DNA of 24,400 bases from UBA1573 sp016794285 (GTDB lineage: Bacteria > Pseudomonadota > Alphaproteobacteria > Micavibrionales > Micavibrionaceae): contig JAEUKO010000027.1 of the NCBI GenBank assembly GCA_016794285.1, positions 1 through 24,400 on the forward strand, in the 5' to 3' direction. A program made the translations under genes and the position numbers. The notes under the pieces were generated by a model. That model did not search any database. It had not been told where the DNA came from and saw only the letters and a list, made by a program, of their open reading frames with translations. Below, piece after piece: positions 1-9,106 of this stretch (position 1 is the stretch's first letter; each line of letters opens with the position of its first letter).

Positions 1-1
1 C

Positions 2-442
2 AAACTGGACCGCAAGGGGCGTGTAACCGTTCCGGCCCCGTTTCGGGCGGCCCTTCTGGGGCAGCCTTATCAAGGCGTTGTGCTGTTCAAGGCTACGAAT
101 CATCCCTGTCTGGAGGGGTTCGATTTTTCCACGATGGAAGAACTCAGTCTTCGTCTCGACCAATTTGATTTGTTTTCCAGTGAACAGGATGATCTGGCCA
201 CCACCATTTTTGGTGAGGCTGTCCCTTGCCCTTTTGATAGTGAAGGCCGGATTGGCATTCCAGATGGTTTGCTTGAGTTCGCTGGTATTCATGAAAATGC
301 AACCTTTGTTGGTTTGGGGAGAAAGTTTCAAGTTTGGGATGCAGAGCGTTTTGAAACGCGCCGTCTTGCTGCCCGCGCTCATGTCATTGATAAGGGAATG
401 ACTCTTCCCAAGATCAAGGCAGGTGGGGCAGAGGGGGCGTAG
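2..442 (+). CDS. mraZ: MraZ, transcriptional regulator of the dcw cluster (5' end missing)
   Basis: MraZ is a DNA-binding repressor of the dcw operon that forms rings of AbrB-like domains. The frame is open from base 2, so the gene begins before the window. The visible part starts with KLDRKGRVTVPAPFR, the first conserved DxKGR segment. A second copy, DSEGRIGIPDGL, lies about 50 residues further on, matching the two SpoVT-AbrB half-domains of the family. About 146 residues are visible, so only a short N-terminus should be missing. The stop codon directly abuts the rsmH start (TAG then ATG), which suggests translational coupling. Its promoter and the usual upstream MraZ-binding repeats are outside the window. 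Confidence 0.95.
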   Translation, partial: KLDRKGRVTVPAPFRAALLGQPYQGVVLFKATNHPCLEGFDFSTMEELSLRLDQFDLFSSEQDDLATTIFGEAVPCPFDSEGRIGIPDGLLEFAGIHENATFVGLGRKFQVWDAERFETRRLAARAHVIDKGMTLPKIKAGGAEGA

Positions 443-1435
443 ATGGTCAGAGAAAAAAGAAACCATCAGGAAAATTCCTCATCTCCCCATATTCCCGTGA
501 TGTTGCGCGAGGTCTTGGAGAGTCTTGCCCCCGCCGAAGGAGAGACATATGTGGATTGCACCTTTGGGGCAGGGGGATATACCCGCGCTATTCTTGATGC
601 GTGTCAGACGTGTCGGGTTGTGGCTCTTGATCGGGACGAAACGGCCTTTGCGTTGGCTGAAGTCTGGAAGGGCGCGTATCAGGATCGCTTGATTTTCAGT
701 CATGGAAGTTTTTCTGACCTTGCCGAACATTTGCGGCGAGCCGGAATTGAAAAAGTTGATGGTGTGGTTCTTGATCTTGGTGTGTCCTCCATGCAAATCG
801 ACCAAGCCGAGCGCGGTTTCTCGTTTCGCTTTGATGGTCCGCTTGATATGCGCATGGATCGCTCTGTCGGTGAAACGGCAGCAGATTTGGTTGCGCGGCT
901 TCCTGAAAAAGAACTTGCCGATATTATTTATCAATATGGAGAAGAGCGTCACTCTCGGCGCATAGCTGCCGCAATTGTTCGTGCGCGTACAGCCCAGAAA
1001 ATCACCACAACCGGACAGTTGGCAACGATTATTCGCAGTGTGGTTCACACTTCGCCCAAAGATAAAATTGATCCAGCTACGCGGAGTTTTCAGGCCCTGC
1101 GTCTTAAAGTAAACGAAGAACTTTCCGAACTGGAACAGGTTCTGGCGGCGGCTGAAAATGTGCTTAAAATCGGTGGGCGACTGGTGGTGGTTACGTTCCA
1201 TTCGCTTGAAGACCGGATTGTTAAAAATTTCCTCAATGAACGCTCGAAGCCTGCGCCTGCACCTTCGCGCTATCTCCCTCCTTCCCCTGAGTCTCATCCT
1301 GACTCACTGCGGCTGCAAACGTTTGCTTTGCTCACCAAAAAGCCGCTTTCCCCCACTGAAGATGAATCCAAAGTAAACCCCCGTTCTCGTTCTGCCAAAC
1401 TGAGAGCGGCTCTCCGTCAGGAGGTTGCTGCATGA
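443..1435 (+). CDS. rsmH: 16S rRNA (cytosine-1402 N4)-methyltransferase RsmH
   Basis: RsmH (MraW) methylates N4 of C1402 in the decoding centre of 16S rRNA using S-adenosylmethionine. The 330-residue length is normal. Near the N-terminus HIPVMLREVLESL precedes the SAM-binding segment VDCTFGAGGYTRAIL. Family motifs DGVVLDLGVSSMQ, RGFSFRFDGPLDMRMD and VVTFHSLEDRIVK follow in order. The ATG is the first base after the mraZ stop, with a G-rich ribosome site inside the end of mraZ. The last four bases overlap the ftsL start. This is the standard second gene of the dcw cluster. Confidence 0.97.
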   Translation: MVREKRNHQENSSSPHIPVMLREVLESLAPAEGETYVDCTFGAGGYTRAILDACQTCRVVALDRDETAFALAEVWKGAYQDRLIFSHGSFSDLAEHLRRAGIEKVDGVVLDLGVSSMQIDQAERGFSFRFDGPLDMRMDRSVGETAADLVARLPEKELADIIYQYGEERHSRRIAAAIVRARTAQKITTTGQLATIIRSVVHTSPKDKIDPATRSFQALRLKVNEELSELEQVLAAAENVLKIGGRLVVVTFHSLEDRIVKNFLNERSKPAPAPSRYLPPSPESHPDSLRLQTFALLTKKPLSPTEDESKVNPRSRSAKLRAALRQEVAA

Positions 1436-1899
1436 AATATCCGTTTCGGCTTTCTTCTTTAGCAACGTTGCTTCTGGCCGCGATTGCCGGAGCTGCCCTC
1501 TTTTGGGTGTCCCAGCAAGTTCAGCAGCTTGAGCGCGAGCAGAGGTTGAGCAAATCAAACCTTGAGCAAGAACGCGAAGCTATGCGCGTTTTGAGCGCAG
1601 AGTGGGATTATCTCAATCGGCCTGATCGGCTTGAAATTCTGGTGTCTCGCCATTTGCAGATGGTTCCGCCTATGCCAGATAATTTAATTCGGGATGCGAG
1701 TGCCATTCCTGAGCCCCTCCCTTCTGAGGAAGAAGTCCCTCTTCTGGCCGCAACCGGAGAATCCGAAAAACCAAAAGAGCCAGAAAAAGAAAAAATTTCT
1801 ACGACAGATCCTTTGCCTATTCGAGACCATACCCCAACACCTTCGTCTGATTTCAACGATGTGCTTGAAGATTTGGAAAAGGGGAACAAGGAGCCATGA
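1432..1899 (+). CDS. ftsL: Cell division protein FtsL
   Basis: FtsL is a bitopic divisome protein that acts with FtsB and FtsQ to activate the FtsW/FtsI septal synthase. Residues about 8-27 form one hydrophobic membrane segment after a short basic cytoplasmic N-terminus. It is followed by a coiled-coil-like periplasmic stretch rich in Q, E, L and R, then the typical WDYLNRPDRLEILVSRHLQM motif. After about residue 85 comes a tail of some 70 residues rich in Pro, Glu and Lys that is not part of the core family. Position between rsmH and ftsI, with ATGA overlaps on both sides, supports the call more than sequence conservation, which is low in this family. Confidence 0.9.
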   Translation: MKYPFRLSSLATLLLAAIAGAALFWVSQQVQQLEREQRLSKSNLEQEREAMRVLSAEWDYLNRPDRLEILVSRHLQMVPPMPDNLIRDASAIPEPLPSEEEVPLLAATGESEKPKEPEKEKISTTDPLPIRDHTPTPSSDFNDVLEDLEKGNKEP

Positions 1900-3620
1900 G
1901 CAAGCGGTCGCCGTTCAATCGCTTATCCATGCGGATCATGGGGGAGAGAAGTTCTCACCTTGATCTGGCGCGTGGGCGTATTGCGCTGGTGGCTGTTCTA
2001 TTCTCGATGGCGTATATTGTGGTCGCAGCGCGTTTGGTGGACGTCACGCTTATTCGCGGTGTTCCCGATCAACAGGAAGAGGAAAGTCTAAAAAAGAGCG
2101 AGGCCAGCGAGAGCAAAGCAGAAATGCGCCGTGCTGATGTTGTTGATCGTAACGGGATATTACTGGCAACATCACTTAAAACAGCTTCTTTGTATGCCGA
2201 TCCTAAGCTGGTTGTTGATCCCGTTGCCGCAGCCAGAGATTTGAACAAGATATTTCCCGATCTTCCTTACGGAGATTTGCTCAAGAAACTGCAAAGCGAG
2301 AAACGCTTTGTGTGGATCAAACGGAACCTAACGCCGGAAGAGCAAAAAGAAATCCTTGAAATAGGGGAGCCCGGGCTGGTTTTTGATTACGATTATCGGC
2401 GGATTTATCCGCAAGGTCCGCTGACCTCGCATATGGTGGGTTACGCCGATGTCGATGGTCGGGGCCTCGGCGGAGTTGAACGCAGTTTTAACAAATTACT
2501 TTCTACGCATGAAGATCCACTGCGCTTGACACTTGACGTTCGCTTGCAACACATCCTGCGCCGAGAAATTCAGAAAGCTATCACGGATTTTACCGCTAAA
2601 GCCGGAGCGGGAATTATCATGGATTCTCGTTCGGGAGAAATTCTTGCGGCAGTTTCCTTGCCTGACTTTGATCCGCATTCCCCGAATGCAAAACCTGACG
2701 ATCCGCAGATGTTTAACCGTGTTACCTTAGGAGTTTATGAGCTTGGCTCTACTTTTAAGGTGTTCACCACGGCGGCCTTGTTAGACCGTAAAAAAATTCC
2801 GATGTCGGCCACGTTTGATGCGAGTAAGCCGCTCCAAATTGGTCGTTACACTATTCACGATTATCATGGGCTCAACAAAGTTCTAACTGTTCCAGAGACC
2901 TTTATGGTTTCCTCGAATATCGGGACAGCCCGCATGGCCGAAACAATAGGAACTGAAGGGTTAAAGAAATTCTTTGGTGAGCTTGGTTTGATGTCAAAAC
3001 CAGAGTTCGAAATTGACGAAGTCGGCGGACCAATTGTTCCCAATCCGTGGCGTGAGAGTAATACACTTACAGCGGCCTTCGGTCATGGTATTGCCGTTAC
3101 GCCACTTCAGTTGGTATCGGCGTTCAGCGCGGTTGTGAATGGCGGCGTAATCATCAAACCAAAACTGGTCAAAAAGGAAGACAGCCTTGTCGAGCAAGAA
3201 GATGCTGTCAGGGTGGTTTCAAAAGAGACTTCACTTAAAATGCGCCAATTGCTTCGCCTAGTGGTGAGTGATGGAACCGCCAAGAAAGCCAATATTCCCG
3301 GGTATATGGTTGGCGGAAAAACTGGTACAGCCGATAAAAATCTTGGTGGGCGTTACGATCATAATCGCCGGATTTCTGCTTTTGTCGGAGCGTTCCCTAT
3401 TAATGATCCGCATTATACGATTTTTATCATGGTGGATGAGCCTCACCCCAATAAGCAAAGCTATGGATACGCTACCGCTGGATGGGTTGCTGCTCCAGCC
3501 GTGGGAAGGGTGATTTCTTCGATGGGTCCACTTCTTAATATGGAGCCTCAGCCTCTTGATACACCAGATATTTGTGAACCCCTAAGACAATTCATTTCCA
3601 AAGAAGCGGAGGAACACTAA
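1896..3620 (+). CDS. ftsI: Septal peptidoglycan transpeptidase FtsI (PBP3)
   Basis: FtsI cross-links septal peptidoglycan (D,D-transpeptidase, class B penicillin-binding protein) in partnership with FtsW. The 574-residue protein has a membrane anchor near residues 26-48, a dimerisation/pedestal domain beginning around RRADVVDRNGILLA, then the penicillin-binding domain. The catalytic motifs are S285-T-F-K288 (SxxK), S339-S-N341 (SxN) and K475-T-G477 (KTG). All active-site residues are present. The start overlaps the ftsL stop by 4 bases, and the final base of the stop is the first base of the murE ATG. An intact, ordinary divisome enzyme. Confidence 0.97.
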   Translation: MSKRSPFNRLSMRIMGERSSHLDLARGRIALVAVLFSMAYIVVAARLVDVTLIRGVPDQQEEESLKKSEASESKAEMRRADVVDRNGILLATSLKTASLYADPKLVVDPVAAARDLNKIFPDLPYGDLLKKLQSEKRFVWIKRNLTPEEQKEILEIGEPGLVFDYDYRRIYPQGPLTSHMVGYADVDGRGLGGVERSFNKLLSTHEDPLRLTLDVRLQHILRREIQKAITDFTAKAGAGIIMDSRSGEILAAVSLPDFDPHSPNAKPDDPQMFNRVTLGVYELGSTFKVFTTAALLDRKKIPMSATFDASKPLQIGRYTIHDYHGLNKVLTVPETFMVSSNIGTARMAETIGTEGLKKFFGELGLMSKPEFEIDEVGGPIVPNPWRESNTLTAAFGHGIAVTPLQLVSAFSAVVNGGVIIKPKLVKKEDSLVEQEDAVRVVSKETSLKMRQLLRLVVSDGTAKKANIPGYMVGGKTGTADKNLGGRYDHNRRISAFVGAFPINDPHYTIFIMVDEPHPNKQSYGYATAGWVAAPAVGRVISSMGPLLNMEPQPLDTPDICEPLRQFISKEAEEH

Positions 3621-5068
3621 TGGTCTCTCTTTCTGTTCTTTTAGATCGTCCAGCATTGCCAGATCTTGATATTAAAGAGGTTAGCTGTGATAGCCGCTCT
3701 CTTGGCACAGGGGCGTTGTTTGCTGCCTTGCCCGGGATCCGCAGCAACGGGCTTGATTTCGTTCCTGCGGCGATTCGTAACGGAGCCGTGGCTGTTCTTG
3801 TTCCCAAGGGATCAAAAAAACCTGACGGAGCGGACTCTCTCGTTTGGATTGAAGATGAAAATCCTCGCCAGACTCTCGCTCATGTTGCGGCACGTTTTTA
3901 CGGGACACAGCCTGCCCATATCGTTGCGGTGACGGGAACCAACGGCAAAACATCGGTGGTCAGTTTTGCCCAAGATCTGTGGCAAAAAATGGGGTTTAAG
4001 GCAGCGTCTCTTGGTACGCTTGGGCTGCGCGGTGAGGGGCTGACCGGATACGGGTCGATGACCACACCTGATTCTGTCCGTCTTCATGCGCATTTGGCCG
4101 ATTTGTCGGCTTCTGGGTTTACCCATGTGGCGATGGAAGCCTCAAGCCACGGCATAGATCAATACCGGCTTGATGGCGTAAAAATAGAGGCAGCCGGATT
4201 CACCAATTTGACAAGGGACCATTTGGATTATCATCAGACGATGGAGGCTTATGGTGAGGCCAAGATGCGACTCTTTCGAGAATTGCTTCCCCAAGGGTCT
4301 CCGGTGGTGGTCAACAGCGATACAGCTGAAGCGGCCAAGATCAAAACCATTGCTACCGAGCGCGGCTTGCCCTTCTGGGGCTATGGCATAGCGGGCGATA
4401 AATTGAAACTTCTCTCGCGGTTGCCAACTCCCGAAGGTCAAAAACTTGATCTTGAAATTTTGGGTCGCCGTGTGACACTGACTCTGCCATTGGTTGGCGG
4501 TTTTCAGGTTATGAATGTTTTGTGCGCTGCCGGATTGGTTCTGGCCCAAAACGAATCCCGCATGGGTGAAGTGATTGATCTTTTGCCAACTTTGCGCGGT
4601 GTCCCCGGGCGGTTGCAATTGGTTTCTGGCTCTCGTCCAAATACAGCAGTTTATGTTGATTACGCGCATACCCCAGATGCTCTTGAAAATATTCTATTGG
4701 CTTTGCGTCCCCATACGAAAGGAAGGCTTTTTTGCCTGTTTGGATGTGGTGGAGACCGAGACCGTGGCAAGCGGCCTGTGATGGGAGCTTTGGCAGCGCG
4801 TCTGGCTGATGTTGCAATCATTACCGATGACAATCCACGCAGTGAAGATCCAGCCGCCATTCGCGCAGCTATTCACGCCGCCGCACCTGCGGCTCTTGTT
4901 ATACCTGATAGACGGGAGGCTATTCGCAAAGCGGTTGGTCTCCTTGAATCTGGTGATGTTCTTGTTCTAGCCGGCAAAGGTCACGAACAGGGGCAAATTT
5001 TTGCCGATCATGTCGAGCCTTTCGACGATGTTAACGAAGCACATTTAGCGATGCAAAACGCATCATAG
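3620..5068 (+). CDS. murE: UDP-MurNAc-L-Ala-D-Glu:meso-diaminopimelate ligase MurE
   Basis: MurE adds the third stem-peptide residue in the cytoplasm, at the cost of ATP. The 482-residue protein has the N-terminal UDP-binding domain with CDSRSLGTGALFAALPG, the ATP loop T105-GTNGKT, and the C-terminal ligase domain. Residues 404-407 are DNPR followed by SEDP, the motif that selects meso-diaminopimelate rather than lysine, so the wall is of the usual Gram-negative type. The ATG overlaps the ftsI stop by one base. Stop to the next start (murF) is 15 bases, containing a TAGGAGAT ribosome site. Confidence 0.97.
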   Translation: MVSLSVLLDRPALPDLDIKEVSCDSRSLGTGALFAALPGIRSNGLDFVPAAIRNGAVAVLVPKGSKKPDGADSLVWIEDENPRQTLAHVAARFYGTQPAHIVAVTGTNGKTSVVSFAQDLWQKMGFKAASLGTLGLRGEGLTGYGSMTTPDSVRLHAHLADLSASGFTHVAMEASSHGIDQYRLDGVKIEAAGFTNLTRDHLDYHQTMEAYGEAKMRLFRELLPQGSPVVVNSDTAEAAKIKTIATERGLPFWGYGIAGDKLKLLSRLPTPEGQKLDLEILGRRVTLTLPLVGGFQVMNVLCAAGLVLAQNESRMGEVIDLLPTLRGVPGRLQLVSGSRPNTAVYVDYAHTPDALENILLALRPHTKGRLFCLFGCGGDRDRGKRPVMGALAARLADVAIITDDNPRSEDPAAIRAAIHAAAPAALVIPDRREAIRKAVGLLESGDVLVLAGKGHEQGQIFADHVEPFDDVNEAHLAMQNAS

Positions 5069-5083
5069 GAGATAAAGAACATT

Positions 5084-6571
5084 ATGAACGCCAGCACCTT
5101 TTCAGCACCTTCCTTTCTTCCACCTTCTTCCCCTTCCTCTGCAAACTTATGGACTTCTAGAGAAGTTTGCCAAGCCACGGGCGGCAAAGCAGAAGGAAAT
5201 TGGGTAGCAAGTGGAATCTCAATTGATAGCCGATCCGTTCGGGCAGGCGATTTGTTTATCGCTATCAAAGGAGAAACACTGGATGGTCATTCTTTTGTGA
5301 AAGACGCTCTTTCCAAAGGAGCTGTGGCTGCGGTGGTTAGCCAAAAAGTCGAGGGGGTTCCTCTTGAGAATATTTTGATCGTTGCTGATACATTGAAAGC
5401 AATGGAAGATTTGGGGCGGGCGGCAAGAAGCCGCACAGCGGCCAAAATCATTGGTATTACTGGCAGTGTTGGCAAAACCGGAACCAAGGAAATGCTGGGG
5501 CGCGCTTTCGGAGCTTGTGGTCAAACGCACTACAGCGAAAAAAGCCTCAACAACCATTGGGGAGTTCCTTTGTCTCTCTCACGGATGCATGCTGGGGCTG
5601 ATTACGGCATTTTTGAAATGGGAATGAATCACCCAAATGAAATCACGCCGTTAACCGCGCAGGTGCGGCCCCATTTGGCAATTATTACCACGGTAGCTCC
5701 TACCCACATTGAACATTTTTCGGATGGTCTTGATGGGATTGCGCGGGCGAAGGCTGAAATTTTTTCTAGCATGGATGAACACGGAATTGCTTTATTAAAC
5801 TCTGATATTCCCCAATTTGATTTTCTACAAAGCGAGGCGAAGCGTTACGGGCTCAAAAAGATTTTTTCCTTTGGCGAAGGTGAGGGAGCCCATGCTCGCC
5901 TCGTAGATTGTCTTGTCGCCTCGAACGGAACCCGCGTGCGGGCAAATATTCTGGGTGAAGATGTCACCTTTACGCTCAAGGATGCTGGAAAGCATATTGC
6001 GGTGAATGCGTTGTCAGTTTTGTTAGCAGTTAAACTGCTTGGTGCGGATTTGGGAAAAGCAATTTCGGCGATAGAGGCCATTGAGCCCCCCGCTGGCCGT
6101 GGTCGGCGAGAATATTTGAATATTGGAGACCCTGCCAACCCAGTGACGTTGATTGACGAGAGTTATAATGCTTCGCCCGTTGCCATGCAGGCAGCCTTCA
6201 AAGTTATGGCCCTCATTGATCCCGGGCGTGGGGGGCGGCGCATTGCTGTGCTTGGTGATATGTTAGAGCTAGGTGCCGAAAGCGCGCGATTGCACGCAGA
6301 TCTGGCTTTACCGCTTAAGGCTGCTGATGTTGATTTGGTGTACACTTGTGGAACCTTGATGAAAAATCTTTACGATGCTTTGCCAAATGATAACCGAGGA
6401 GGACATCGTGAGAATAGCCGTGAACTTGCCCAGATTGTTCCTGATGTTCTTGTCCCCGGGGATGTTGTCATGGTCAAAGGATCTTATGGCAGTAAGATGA
6501 ATTTGGTTGTTGAGGCTTTACGCGCTCTTCCCGCTAAACGCGGAGAAGTTGCCAACACCAAGCAAGGATAG
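5084..6571 (+). CDS. murF: UDP-MurNAc-tripeptide:D-Ala-D-Ala ligase MurF
   Basis: MurF completes UDP-MurNAc-pentapeptide by adding D-Ala-D-Ala. The 495 residues start with a short Ser/Pro-rich stretch, then the substrate domain around GISIDSRSVRAGDLFIAIKGE. The nucleotide loop at residues 126-134 (TGSVGKTGT) has the Gly in place of the second Thr that I associate with alphaproteobacterial MurF. Central-domain motifs (YSEKSLNNHWGVPLS, FEMGMNHPNEI) and the C-terminal DESYNASP are intact. The gene sits between murE and mraY in normal dcw order; 12 bases with a GGAAAAGGA ribosome site separate it from mraY. Confidence 0.96.
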   Translation: MNASTFSAPSFLPPSSPSSANLWTSREVCQATGGKAEGNWVASGISIDSRSVRAGDLFIAIKGETLDGHSFVKDALSKGAVAAVVSQKVEGVPLENILIVADTLKAMEDLGRAARSRTAAKIIGITGSVGKTGTKEMLGRAFGACGQTHYSEKSLNNHWGVPLSLSRMHAGADYGIFEMGMNHPNEITPLTAQVRPHLAIITTVAPTHIEHFSDGLDGIARAKAEIFSSMDEHGIALLNSDIPQFDFLQSEAKRYGLKKIFSFGEGEGAHARLVDCLVASNGTRVRANILGEDVTFTLKDAGKHIAVNALSVLLAVKLLGADLGKAISAIEAIEPPAGRGRREYLNIGDPANPVTLIDESYNASPVAMQAAFKVMALIDPGRGGRRIAVLGDMLELGAESARLHADLALPLKAADVDLVYTCGTLMKNLYDALPNDNRGGHRENSRELAQIVPDVLVPGDVVMVKGSYGSKMNLVVEALRALPAKRGEVANTKQG

Positions 6572-6583
6572 GAAAAGGATGTT

Positions 6584-7666
6584 ATGCTGAATCTTTTATC
6601 ATCGCTGAGTGAACATTTTATATTTTTCAACCTGTTTCGTTACATTACGTTTCGGACGGGGGGAGCGATTCTAACATCCTTGATGATTTCCTTTTTGATT
6701 GCGCCGCGCATGATTGTTTGGCTTAAATCTTTACAGGGCAGTGGCCAGCCGATCCGCGAGCTTGGGCCGGAGACCCATTTCAAAAAAGCCGGAACCCCAA
6801 CCATGGGTGGCTTGATGATTTTGATTAGTGTAACGGTTTCTACGCTGCTTTGGGCGAATCTAGCCAATCCGTTTATCTGGTTGTCTTTGTTGGTGATGGT
6901 GGGTTTTGGCTTAATTGGGTTTCGGGATGATTACCTCAAACTGACCAAGCGGAGTCCGGATGGTCTTTCAGGAAAAACAAAACTTGCTGCCCAGTTGGTC
7001 ATTGCTGGCGTTGCAACATTTGGAATTGTTTATTTTCTCCCTGCTGATATTAGCACCAGTGTGGCGATTCCTTTTTTCAAGCATTTCTTTATTCCGCTGG
7101 GGGTTTTCTTTGGCGCGTGGGCAGCATTGGTTATGGTGGGGGCCTCAAACGCGGTCAATCTGACCGATGGTCTGGATGGTTTGGCGATTGTTCCGGTGGC
7201 TATTGCTGCCGCTGTGTTTGGCCTGATTGCCTATTTGGTCGGGCGGCACGATTTTGCGGAATATCTCCAGATTCCCTATGTTTCCGGAACAGCGGAGTTG
7301 ACGATTCTTTGTGGGGCTTTGGTTGGGGGGGCTATGGGATTTCTTTGGTACAATGCCCCGCCAGCGATGATTTTTATGGGGGACACCGGCTCTTTGGCGA
7401 TGGGGGGAGTGCTTGGGACGATTGCGGTTATTGTGAAGCACGAGCTGGTTTTGGCTATTGTGGGTGGACTTTTTGTTCTGGAAACAGTTTCAGTGATTAT
7501 TCAAGTGGTGTCGTTTAAGACCACAGGTCGGCGCGTGTTCCGGATGGCTCCGCTGCATCACCATTTCGAAAAGAAAGGCTGGTCTGAGCCAACAGTGGTG
7601 ATCCGCTTCTGGATTATTGCTGTGGTCCTTGCCTTGATTGGATTATCCACCTTGAAACTGAGGTAA
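6584..7666 (+). CDS. mraY: Phospho-MurNAc-pentapeptide transferase MraY
   Basis: MraY transfers phospho-MurNAc-pentapeptide to undecaprenyl phosphate, making lipid I in the inner membrane. The 360-residue polytopic protein has about ten hydrophobic segments and the family signatures in order: KKAGTPTMGGLMIL, GFRDDYLK (acidic pair), SNAVNLTDGLDGLA (NxxNxxDGxDGL type), FMGDTGSLAMGG and the histidine cluster PLHHHFEKKGWSEP. Length and motifs are fully standard. It lies between murF and murD; only six bases separate its TAA from the murD ATG. Confidence 0.97.
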   Translation: MLNLLSSLSEHFIFFNLFRYITFRTGGAILTSLMISFLIAPRMIVWLKSLQGSGQPIRELGPETHFKKAGTPTMGGLMILISVTVSTLLWANLANPFIWLSLLVMVGFGLIGFRDDYLKLTKRSPDGLSGKTKLAAQLVIAGVATFGIVYFLPADISTSVAIPFFKHFFIPLGVFFGAWAALVMVGASNAVNLTDGLDGLAIVPVAIAAAVFGLIAYLVGRHDFAEYLQIPYVSGTAELTILCGALVGGAMGFLWYNAPPAMIFMGDTGSLAMGGVLGTIAVIVKHELVLAIVGGLFVLETVSVIIQVVSFKTTGRRVFRMAPLHHHFEKKGWSEPTVVIRFWIIAVVLALIGLSTLKLR

Positions 7667-7672
7667 CGAGGA

Positions 7673-9106
7673 ATGATTGATTTATCAGCTCTGAGGGGAC
7701 AGCGTATTGCGGTAATGGGACTCGGAAAAACGGGACTCTCGGTGGCGTGCGCCCTCTACGAAGCAGGGGTTGAAATGTGCGCGTGGGATGATGTCGCTCC
7801 TGTTCGTGAGGCAGCGGCAAAGGCTGGAATTCCAATAGTGGATATAAACAACCTTTCGTTTGGAAATCTCAGTTTTATTTTGTGGTCGCCCGGGATTCCC
7901 CATAGTTTTCCTGTCCCCCACCCCGTTGCGGTGCGGGCCAAAGAAGAGGGGGTTCCTCTCGTTTGCGATATTGAGTTTCTTTGCCGCATTTGTCCCGCAG
8001 CCGATATGATTGCCGTGACGGGAACCAATGGTAAATCAACCACAACGGCCTTGATTGGTCATATTTTACGAGCGTTTCGTCCAACTGAGGTTGGCGGAAA
8101 TATAGGCAAGCCCGTTATGACACTTGAAAAGCTTGGACCCGAAGGAAGCTACGTTGTCGAGATGTCTTCTTATCAACTGGAATTGACACCGAGTCTCTCC
8201 CCTGTGGGGGCTGTTCTTTTGAATATTACACCCGACCATCTGGGGCGGCATGGGGGGATGGAAGGGTATATTGCTGCGAAAGAGTTGATTTTTGCCAATC
8301 CTCCGGTCGATATGCGCAAGCCAACAGCTGTGATTTGCATTGATTCTGAGCCATGTCTTCGGATTGCTGAACGAGTTCGTGAGGAAGGATTATGGAGCGT
8401 TATTCCTGTTTCAACCTGTTTGCGTCTCGATCAAGGCGTTTATGCCGAGGACGGAATTGTCTATGAAGTTCGTGAAGGCGTGGGAATCCCCGTCGTTGAT
8501 CTTCGTTTCCATACCGCTCTGCGCGGTCAGCACAATCAAGAAAATGCCGCCTGCGCCTATGCAGTGCTGCGCCACGTCTATGGATACGAACCAGATCGTA
8601 TCGAAAGGCAAATCGCCAGTTTCGGCGGGCTTCCTCACCGCCAATATCTCGTTCGGACAATCAATGATGTTGCTTATATCAATGATAGTAAAGCAACAAA
8701 TGCTGATGCAACTTCCCGCGCTCTGGCTTGTTTCAATCGTGTGTACTGGATTTTGGGGGGGCAGTCGAAAGAGGGGGGGCTTTCTGGATTGGAACCTTAC
8801 ATGAACCGAATTGAACACGCTTATTTGATTGGGGAGGCAACGCCTCTTTTTGCCAAATGGTTGCAAGAACAGAATGTCCCCTACACAGTTTGCGGAACAT
8901 TGGAAAGAGCGGTCGAAACCGCTCATGCACGGGCTCAATCTCAAAGAGAAGCCCCTAGCAGCGGAACAGGGTCGGGAAGTGGAACGGTTTTGTTGTCCCC
9001 CGCTTGTGCGTCATGGGATCAGTTCAAATCTTTTGAGCATCGCGGAGATGTTTTTTCAAGCTTAGTCAGTGGGTTAAGTGGCGAAGACGAAAGGGAGGAC
9101 GAATGA
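7673..9106 (+). CDS. murD: UDP-MurNAc-L-Ala:D-Glu ligase MurD
   Basis: MurD adds D-glutamate to UDP-MurNAc-L-alanine in the cytoplasm. In 477 residues one sees the N-terminal Rossmann segment IAVMGLGKTGLSVA, the ATP loop T116-GTNGKST, the central MSSYQLE and NITPDHLGRHG motifs, and the C-terminal domain with NDSKATNADAT and WILGGQSKEGG. The last motif is encoded across two runs of seven G (8755-8761 and 8773-8779), unusual homopolymers for an essential gene. The 3' end overlaps the ftsW start by four bases (ATGA). Confidence 0.97.
   Translation: MIDLSALRGQRIAVMGLGKTGLSVACALYEAGVEMCAWDDVAPVREAAAKAGIPIVDINNLSFGNLSFILWSPGIPHSFPVPHPVAVRAKEEGVPLVCDIEFLCRICPAADMIAVTGTNGKSTTTALIGHILRAFRPTEVGGNIGKPVMTLEKLGPEGSYVVEMSSYQLELTPSLSPVGAVLLNITPDHLGRHGGMEGYIAAKELIFANPPVDMRKPTAVICIDSEPCLRIAERVREEGLWSVIPVSTCLRLDQGVYAEDGIVYEVREGVGIPVVDLRFHTALRGQHNQENAACAYAVLRHVYGYEPDRIERQIASFGGLPHRQYLVRTINDVAYINDSKATNADATSRALACFNRVYWILGGQSKEGGLSGLEPYMNRIEHAYLIGEATPLFAKWLQEQNVPYTVCGTLERAVETAHARAQSQREAPSSGTGSGSGTVLLSPACASWDQFKSFEHRGDVFSSLVSGLSGEDEREDE

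Noticed and set aside
479..1297. Long minus-strand open frame (272 codons) inside rsmH
   Set aside because: Antisense shadow of a well-conserved gene, with no recognisable protein motif or ribosome site.
8411..8944. Minus-strand open frame of 177 codons inside murD
   Set aside because: Shadow frame opposite a gene with intact motifs; no motif of its own.
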